Positions 6,920 to 10,994 of a stretch of DNA of 10,994 nt are shown here, piece after piece. The stretch is from Bacteroidota bacterium (lineage in GTDB: Bacteria; Bacteroidota; Rhodothermia; Rhodothermales; UBA10348), in contig JAQCDI010000051.1 of assembly GCA_027620595.1 (NCBI GenBank), positions 1-10,994 of the forward strand, given 5' to 3'. Numbering within the stretch: position 1 is the first letter of the stretch; every line of letters starts with the position of its first letter. A program made the translations under genes and the position numbers. The notes under the pieces are model-generated. The model was not told the origin of the DNA. It ran no database searches and saw only the letters and a program-made list of their open reading frames with translations.

Positions 6920-7942
6920 TCAGTGCGTTGTGATCAGCCCGACCGCTTCACGAACGGCCTGCATGTGGCGCTCGGCCTGTGCGCGGCCCTTGCGGCCTCC
7001 CTCACGCAGGACATCCATGACGTAGTCGGGTCGAGCCGCCAATTCGCGACGACGGTCGCGGGCTTCGGCGAAATGGTTCGTGATCAGGCCCAGAAGCTCT
7101 TTCTTGGCGTGTCCGTATCCGTATCCCCCGGCCCGATAGGCCGCGGCCACCTCTTCCCGCTTGGCATCGTCCGCAAACAGCCGGATCAGAGCAAACACAT
7201 TGCATGTGTCGGGGTCCTTGGGTTCCTCGAGGGGCGTGGAGTCCGTCACGATGCCCATGACCTTCCGCTTGAGCTCGGACCCCTCGTCGAAGATGCCGAT
7301 CGTGTTGTCGTAGCTCTTGCTCATCTTGCGGCCGTCGACGCCCGGGACCACGGCCACATGCTCGAGGATGTACGGTTCGGGAATCGGAAGCACGGGTGCA
7401 TCAGCGGGGGCGAACCGGTCATTGAACCGCATGGCCAGATCCCGGCAGATCTCGAGGTTCTGTTTCTGGTCGGCGCCAACGGGCACCAGGGTTCCGCCGT
7501 AGATCAGGATGTCTGCCGCCTGAAGGATGGGGTAGTTGAACAGCCCGGCGTTGGCCGACAGTCCCTGGGCCACTTTGTCCTTGAACGAGACGCCCTTTTC
7601 CAGCTGCGAGACCGGCGTGATGTTGTAGAAGATCCAGGCCAGCTCCGTTACCTGGGGCACGTCGCTCTGGAGGAAGAGGCTGGATGCTGATGGATCGAAC
7701 CCAAGGGCCAGGTAGTCCAGCGCCACATCGAACGAATACTTACGCAGGGCCGTGGCATCCTGCAAGGTGGTCAACGCGTGGTAGTTGACGATGAAGAAGT
7801 AGGATTCCGACTGGGCGTGGAGCGCGATATGTTGCCGGATGGCTCCGAAGTAATTGCCCAGATGCAGGGTTCCGGATGGCTGGATGCCGGAGACCACGAC
7901 GGGGGGGAAGGCAGCGTTCGGGTTGGTGGACGGTTCGCTCAT
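6920..7942 (-). CDS. trpS: Tryptophanyl-tRNA synthetase
   Basis: A 340-residue class I aminoacyl-tRNA synthetase that charges tRNA-Trp. The HIGH-equivalent is HLGN at 27-30 in GIQPSGTLHLGNYFGA. The GADQ segment at 157-160 and the ATP loop KMSKS at 206-210 are intact. The C-terminal helical domain ends near residue 340, the normal length. The ATG at 7942 (MSEPSTNPN) is best because conserved sequence starts at about residue 14, and upstream in-frame sequence is the neighbouring gene out of frame. It starts 16 bases after the unknown 146-residue gene and 23 before trpG, so it is co-transcribed with the pathway genes. This position places it under the tRNA-Trp-sensing leader upstream of trpE. 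No zinc-binding or iron-sulfur cysteine motif is seen. Confidence 0.96.
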   Translation of the reverse strand: MSEPSTNPNAAFPPVVVSGIQPSGTLHLGNYFGAIRQHIALHAQSESYFFIVNYHALTTLQDATALRKYSFDVALDYLALGFDPSASSLFLQSDVPQVTELAWIFYNITPVSQLEKGVSFKDKVAQGLSANAGLFNYPILQAADILIYGGTLVPVGADQKQNLEICRDLAMRFNDRFAPADAPVLPIPEPYILEHVAVVPGVDGRKMSKSYDNTIGIFDEGSELKRKVMGIVTDSTPLEEPKDPDTCNVFALIRLFADDAKREEVAAAYRAGGYGYGHAKKELLGLITNHFAEARDRRRELAARPDYVMDVLREGGRKGRAQAERHMQAVREAVGLITTH

Positions 7943-7958
7943 CGGTGTGGGTTCGGCG

Positions 7959-8399
7959 TCACAGGCCCCGGACGGCTTCCATCCGGGTCTTCTGGTTGAT
8001 GTCGACATTCTGCAGGATGGCCCTGGTACGCATCTGGTGTTCGATGCCGGCTTCGGCGCCAAGGGCGCTGCGCAGCGCTGCTTCCTTGGCGGCAATGGCT
8101 TCCGATTGGCCACTTCCGAGGCGGAACTGCCCCGTCTCCAGATCAGTGCCCGAATAGGCAACGCCACCGCAGGAAAACACGATTTCACACATCTTGCCGA
8201 TGTCCATGCGGAGGGTGCGGAGACTGTCCTCGATGGCCTGCTTCATCGACGCCCGGGACTCGGTCTCGGACGCGGCGATGTAGAGCTGCATGAGTTCGTT
8301 CATGGTCCGGATCATGGGGTTGATCCGATCGATGGTGGCGGCGCGGTCAATCGTGCGGCCTGCCCAGCCTTTCTGGAGAAACAGTTCCTTGATACCCAT
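7959..8399 (-). CDS. Unrecognised 146-residue protein in the trp operon
   Basis: I do not recognise this protein. It appears almost wholly helical and soluble. Helices are expected at about residues 16-42 (RTIDRAATIDRINPMIRTMNELMQLY), 44-76 and 98-118, which could form a helical bundle. Two cysteines lie close together (Cys71 and Cys77, in MCEIVFSCGG), followed by a Gly-rich linker (GVAYSGTDLETGQFRLGSGQ). No signal peptide or membrane segment is seen. I chose the ATG at 8399 (MGIKELFLQKGW). An upstream in-frame ATG at 8462 would add 21 residues of low-complexity sequence. It lies between trpE (117-base gap) and trpS (16-base gap), all on one strand, so it is probably co-expressed. It is likely real: neighbours are tightly spaced and composition is even. 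The function is unknown. Confidence 0.8.
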   Translation of the reverse strand: MGIKELFLQKGWAGRTIDRAATIDRINPMIRTMNELMQLYIAASETESRASMKQAIEDSLRTLRMDIGKMCEIVFSCGGVAYSGTDLETGQFRLGSGQSEAIAAKEAALRSALGAEAGIEHQMRTRAILQNVDINQKTRMEAVRGL

Positions 8400-8480
8400 G
8401 ACGGTCAGTCGGCGTTGGCCGGAAAACAATGGAGAGGATGTCGGAAGCCCCGAAGATACCATGCGGAGGGGCTGTTGCGC

Positions 8481-8497
8481 TTGAACATTGGGTTCAA
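8481..8497. repeat. Palindrome TTGAAC-N5-GTTCAA downstream of trpE
   Basis: A perfect 6+6 inverted repeat with a five-base centre lies 20 bases after the trpE stop, inside the only larger gap of the trp block (8400-8516). It is AT-rich relative to its surroundings. It could be a transcription-factor operator, an RNA hairpin protecting the trpE message end, or chance. No T run follows it on either strand, so it is not an intrinsic terminator. I see no second copy elsewhere in the window. Confidence 0.45.
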
Positions 8498-8516
8498 TTT
8501 CACGGGGGTCGATGGC

Positions 8517-10004
8517 TCACAGCAGATCGGAAGCTGCCATGTTCATGGCGGTCCGGAGCGCTCGGGCCTTGTTGATGGTCTCTTCGTACTCGCTGGACGG
8601 CGCGCTGTCGGCCACAATACCGGCGCCTGCCTGCATATGAACGGTATCGTCCGTGACCAGCATCGTCCGGATGGTGATGCAGGTATCCAGGTTGCCCCGG
8701 AAATCGAGGTACCCTACGGCACCGGCATACGGGCCGCGGCGGGTGGTCTCCAGTTCGTCGATGATTTCCATGGCCCGCACCTTGGGTGCTCCGGACACCG
8801 TTCCGGCCGGGAAACAGGCTTTCAGGGCGTCCATGGCGTGCCGATCCGCAGCCAGGCGCGATGCGACCGATGAAACGATGTGCATCACGTGGGAATAGCG
8901 CTCGATGAAGGCGTACCGCTCCACTTCCACCGTACCCCAGGCGCTCACGCGGCCCAGGTCGTTGCGGCCCAGATCCACCAGCATCAGGTGCTCGGCGCGT
9001 TCCTTTCGATCGGCCAGCAGGTCTTCCGCCAGTCGCGCATCTTCCTCGGGTGTGGCGCCCCGCGGGCGGGTTCCGGCGATGGGCAGCAGTTCTGCCCGTC
9101 CTTCCTCGATCCGGACCAACACCTCTGGAGAGCTTCCCACGAGGCGGAACGCCCCGAAATCAAGGTAGAACAGGTACGGGGACGGGTTCACCTGCCTCAG
9201 CGCGCGGTACAGGTTGAAAGGATCACCCCTGTAGGAGGCACTGAAGCGCTGGCTGAGTACCACCTGGAAAATATCGCCTTCCCGGATGTAGTGCTGGGCC
9301 TGCTCCACGGCCGATTCGAACGTCTCGCGGGTCATGTTTGAACGCCATTCCCCTTCGAGTCGGACGGGGTCCGGCGATGGTCGGCTCGGCTGGGAAAACA
9401 GTTGCTCAAGGGCATCGAGATCCGCGCCAGCGGCCTCCCAGGCAGCGCCGAGGTCCGTCCCGGGATCCACGAACACGTTGCGGATCAGGACCAGCTGGTG
9501 CTTCACGTGGTCGAAGGCGCAGATGGTGTCATAGAAGGCCCAGACGGCGTCCGGCAAGAGGGGATCCACGTCATGGCGATCCGGGATGGCCTCAATGAGC
9601 CGGATGCAATCATAGCCAAAGAAACCGACGGCACCCCCGGTCAGGCGGGGCAGGTCCGGAAGCCGCACTTCCCGGTACTCGGTGATGAAGGCATCCAGGA
9701 CCGCAAACAGATCGGCTTCATGCCGTATGACCGAACCGGACGGTGTGGATGACTCGGTTTCCTGGCCGCGCGCGGTGACGGTCCGATACGGATTACGCCC
9801 CAGGAAGGAATACCGGGCCAGCTTTTCTCCTCCTTCGACCGACTCGAGCAGGAAGGGCATGTGCGCGCCTTCGCGCAAGTGCAGGAACGCACTTACCGGT
9901 GTGAGCAGGTCGGCGCTGCGACGCCGGTGCATGGGAATGATGAGGCGTTCCGACGGCGTTCGGCGTTGCGTTCGGACCGTTTCCTGGAAGGCTTCGAAGG
10001 TCAT
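8517..10004 (-). CDS. trpE: Anthranilate synthase component I
   Basis: A 495-residue enzyme making anthranilate from chorismate with TrpG. The N-terminal domain has the LLES motif (52-55, in FLLESVEGGEKLARYSF) that forms the tryptophan feedback-inhibition site, so the enzyme is probably Trp-inhibited. The catalytic domain has VVLSQRFSA, NPSPYLFYL, GTRPRGATPEEDARLAEDLL, LVDLGRNDLGRV and GTVSGAPKVRAMEIIDELE, all typical of chorismate-using enzymes; the surrounding trp genes favour TrpE over PabB. The ATG at 10004 (MTFEAFQETV) is preferred. A longer TTG start at 10031 would fall inside the uridine tract of the upstream terminator. No Shine-Dalgarno sequence. It is the first structural gene, 25 bases after the leader terminator. 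Confidence 0.96.
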   Translation of the reverse strand: MTFEAFQETVRTQRRTPSERLIIPMHRRRSADLLTPVSAFLHLREGAHMPFLLESVEGGEKLARYSFLGRNPYRTVTARGQETESSTPSGSVIRHEADLFAVLDAFITEYREVRLPDLPRLTGGAVGFFGYDCIRLIEAIPDRHDVDPLLPDAVWAFYDTICAFDHVKHQLVLIRNVFVDPGTDLGAAWEAAGADLDALEQLFSQPSRPSPDPVRLEGEWRSNMTRETFESAVEQAQHYIREGDIFQVVLSQRFSASYRGDPFNLYRALRQVNPSPYLFYLDFGAFRLVGSSPEVLVRIEEGRAELLPIAGTRPRGATPEEDARLAEDLLADRKERAEHLMLVDLGRNDLGRVSAWGTVEVERYAFIERYSHVMHIVSSVASRLAADRHAMDALKACFPAGTVSGAPKVRAMEIIDELETTRRGPYAGAVGYLDFRGNLDTCITIRTMLVTDDTVHMQAGAGIVADSAPSSEYEETINKARALRTAMNMAASDLL

Positions 10005-10029
10005 GAAGGCGCTGGACAGAAGGGACAAC

Positions 10030-10061
10030 AAAAAAGCCCGTCACCGGAGGGGCAACGGGCT
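10030..10061 (-). terminator. Intrinsic terminator of the trp leader (attenuator terminator)
   Basis: Read on the minus strand, AGCCCGT (10061-10055) pairs perfectly with ACGGGCT (10041-10035). The stem extends by U-G, G-U, C-G and C-G pairs to a five-base loop (CCTCC), making about 11 base pairs. It is followed at once by a run of six T (10035-10030). The terminator lies upstream of trpE rather than after a gene, 37 bases beyond the leader ORF stop, which is where an attenuator terminator should sit. The 5' arm can also pair with 10110-10117. The mscS stop is about 170 bases upstream with the promoter in between, so this is unlikely to be simply the mscS terminator. Confidence 0.9.
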
Positions 10062-10097
10062 GGACGTTCGGACGGAGCCGGCATGACCGGCGCCGGA

Positions 10098-10178
10098 TCA
10101 ACGACGCGACAACCCGCGGGGGGAAGGCCACCACCAACCGGCGTGGACGGGCGTCGTATGGGATTCGTTGAGGCGCAT
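10098..10178 (-). CDS. trpL: trp operon leader peptide with three tandem Trp codons
   Basis: A 26-residue ORF, ATG at 10176-10178 to TGA at 10098-10100. Residues 15-17 are Trp-Trp-Trp (context AGWWWPS; codons at 10128-10136). Three consecutive Trp codons in so short an ORF, between a promoter and a terminator upstream of trpE, identify a regulatory leader peptide whose translation rate reports charged tRNA-Trp. The peptide itself probably has no other function. It has no Shine-Dalgarno sequence. The predicted transcription start falls within a few bases of the ATG, so the message may be leaderless. There is no other in-frame ATG. The frame is distinct from the other two minus-strand frames, which read the same repeat as GGG or VV. 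Confidence 0.88.
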   Translation of the reverse strand: MRLNESHTTPVHAGWWWPSPRGLSRR

Positions 10179-10182
10179 GGAG

Positions 10183-10213
10183 CAAAGATAGTCCCGTTCC
10201 GAGCCGGGGGCAA
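10183..10213 (-). promoter_or_regulatory. trp operon promoter, Bacteroidota type (TTG / TAnnTTTG)
   Basis: TATCTTTG at 10190-10183 matches the Bacteroidota -7 consensus TAnnTTTG at every fixed position. TTG at 10213-10211 lies 20 bases upstream, a spacing expected for the -33 element. The pair sits in the 50-base gap between the mscS stop and the leader ATG. With the usual distance, transcription would start within about five bases of the -7 box, essentially at the leader ATG (10178). No E. coli-type -35/-10 pair of similar quality was seen. The match is by eye; the start site is inferred. Confidence 0.7.
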
Positions 10214-10228
10214 GAACCCGATGCGGCG

Positions 10229-10994
10229 TCAGGACGGAAATTCGAGTTTTTCCGGGAAATCCTGGAATTGGCGGGCATCGGGAGGGCGCACCGAAAGGGT
10301 CCGATGGGCCAGCTCAATGTTCGGATGGGCCCGGAAATCATCGAGTATGAGCAGGTTGAGGGCATGCTCCGACCCCCGGCGCTTTCGGGCTTCGCACAGG
10401 TAGCGCAAGGTCAGTTGTACCCCATCGGGCACGATGCGCACGTAGACGAAGGGCGTCAGGATCGAGTAATGGATCAGGAATTCCCTGGAGATCTGCTGGA
10501 TCTCCTCGCGGGCCTGCTGCTCGACGATGGCAGCGGATTCCTCCGCATACTTCATCATGATGTCCCGGGCCGCCCTCCAATCGCTGCGATACGTAACCGT
10601 AAGCGGGATCTCGTTCCAGATGAACTTGAAGGAACGGGTGTAATTGTAGAGCGCATACATGAAGATCCAGGCGTTCGGGAAATGCACGATGCGCCCTGTG
10701 CTCTGATCCGCGTCCACCCACCCTCGGATCTCCATCAGGGACGTGCGAAGCATGCGTATATCGATCACGTCCCCCGCGATTCCGTTGATCTCGATCCGGT
10801 CGCCTTCCTTGTAGGAGCTCATGAAGTTGATCCGGCCCCAGCCCGCCAGCGAAAGCACCACTTCCCTCAGCGCGATGGCCATACCGGCGCCGATTACGGT
10901 AAGCACGGTCAGCAGGTCGCCGAATCCCGGGGACCAGACCATCATGATGGCAACGACGGCGATGAAGACGGCCGTCCGGCGAACCGATTTGGTG
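10229..10994 (-). CDS. MscS-family mechanosensitive ion channel, C-terminal part (5' truncated by window)
   Basis: The frame is open to the right window edge, so the start is missing; about 254 codons are visible. Two hydrophobic segments come first (AVFIAVVAIMMVW and LLTVLTVIGAGMAIALREVVLSLAGW). The second is the pore-lining TM3-like helix, rich in Gly/Ala, ending in a segment that continues to the soluble domain. The MscS beta domain follows: EGDRIEINGIAGDVIDIRMLRTSLMEI and GRIVHFPNAWIF, which correspond to the conserved GDxV..G..G.V..I...T and PN motifs. A helical alpha-beta C-terminal domain completes it. Such channels sit in the inner membrane and release solutes under turgor. The charged helix at about 80-110 residues after the PN motif (RDIMMKYAEESAAIVEQQAREEIQQ) may add a coiled coil. 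The neighbouring trp operon starts 50 bases downstream with its own promoter. Confidence 0.88.
   Translation of the reverse strand, partial: TKSVRRTAVFIAVVAIMMVWSPGFGDLLTVLTVIGAGMAIALREVVLSLAGWGRINFMSSYKEGDRIEINGIAGDVIDIRMLRTSLMEIRGWVDADQSTGRIVHFPNAWIFMYALYNYTRSFKFIWNEIPLTVTYRSDWRAARDIMMKYAEESAAIVEQQAREEIQQISREFLIHYSILTPFVYVRIVPDGVQLTLRYLCEARKRRGSEHALNLLILDDFRAHPNIELAHRTLSVRPPDARQFQDFPEKLEFPS

Larger units (their letters stand above)
10030..10178 (-). promoter_or_regulatory. Ribosome-mediated trp transcription attenuator (leader with mutually exclusive pairings)
   Basis: Four segments can be paired by eye on the transcript. Segment 1 is GCCCGU (10152-10147, leader codons 9-11). Segment 2 is GCGGGUUG (10117-10110, codons 21-23). 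Segment 3 is CAGCCCGU (10062-10055). Segment 4 is ACGGGCU (10041-10035). 1:2 gives six pairs, 2:3 gives eight pairs (two G-U), and 3:4 is the terminator. A ribosome stalled on Trp codons 15-17 (10136-10128) would cover segment 1 and leave 2 free to form the 2:3 antiterminator, so trpE is transcribed. With charged tRNA-Trp the ribosome reaches the stop at 10098 and masks 2, so the terminator forms. A further GCCGG/CCGGC hairpin (10077-10091) lies inside the 2:3 loop. The pairings are seen; the switching is inferred from classical trp attenuators. Confidence 0.82.

Noticed and set aside
8451..8458. TATCTTCG as an internal promoter for the 146-residue gene and downstream trp genes
   Set aside because: One mismatch to TAnnTTTG, and no TTG element at the proper distance upstream. 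Not enough to call.
7854..8873. 339-codon plus-strand open frame across the trpE-trpS interval
   Set aside because: It runs antisense through trpS, the 146-residue gene and trpE and has no recognisable motif. It is a shadow of the minus-strand genes.
10087..10096. 10-base palindrome CCGGCGCCGG as a TrpR-like operator
   Set aside because: It lies inside the leader RNA after the leader stop and not over the promoter, and does not resemble the CTAG-centred TrpR operator. More likely part of leader RNA folding or chance in GC-rich DNA.
10001..10213. Other minus-strand frames through the leader region as protein genes
   Set aside because: They run through the terminator hairpin and read the Trp-codon repeat as Gly or Val runs. 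They have no start context and no domain. The trpL frame with three Trp codons explains the region better.

Overview
This GC-rich window carries a nearly complete, tightly packed tryptophan operon on the minus strand. It encodes TrpE, an unknown 146-residue protein, tryptophanyl-tRNA synthetase, then TrpG, TrpD, TrpC, TrpF, TrpB and TrpA. All seven pathway polypeptides from chorismate to tryptophan are present with their key motifs. The organism is probably a GC-rich member of the Bacteroidota/Rhodothermota side of the tree. The reasons are the downstream DUF4837-like and DUF4296-like lipoproteins (families I associate with Bacteroidota), the near absence of Shine-Dalgarno sequences, and a promoter matching the Bacteroidota TAnnTTTG/TTG type. 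The lineage is an inference; no marker gene settles it.

Layout from left to right: positions 1-200 (+) hold the 3' end of a RecQ-family helicase with its four-cysteine zinc site. It converges on two minus-strand lipoprotein genes (222-563, DUF4296-like; 563-1699, DUF4837-like). The trp genes follow as one minus-strand block: trpA 1770-2585, trpB 2620-3819, trpF 3831-4469, trpC 4466-5269, trpD 5266-6294, trpG 6300-6896, trpS 6920-7942, unknown ORF 7959-8399, trpE 8517-10004. Gaps are -4 to 34 bases, except 117 bases after trpE. The right edge (10229-10994, minus) is the C-terminal part of an MscS-type mechanosensitive channel.

The most interesting part is the trpE leader (about 10030-10213). 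It holds a promoter, a 26-residue leader ORF with three consecutive Trp codons (10128-10136), and an intrinsic terminator just before trpE. It also holds an internal segment (10110-10117) that can pair either with leader codons 9-11 or with the 5' arm of the terminator. This is the full logic of ribosome-mediated transcription attenuation, worked out here from the bases. Because trpS lies inside the operon, the attenuator would sense tRNA-Trp charging and control both tryptophan supply and the enzyme that charges the tRNA.

Other points worth a look are a catalytic Asp-to-Glu change at TrpA position 60, the unrecognised 146-residue protein inside the operon, and a palindrome between trpE and that gene. 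No mobile elements, CRISPR arrays, tRNA or rRNA genes were seen, and no gene-free stretch exceeds about 120 bases apart from the leader region.
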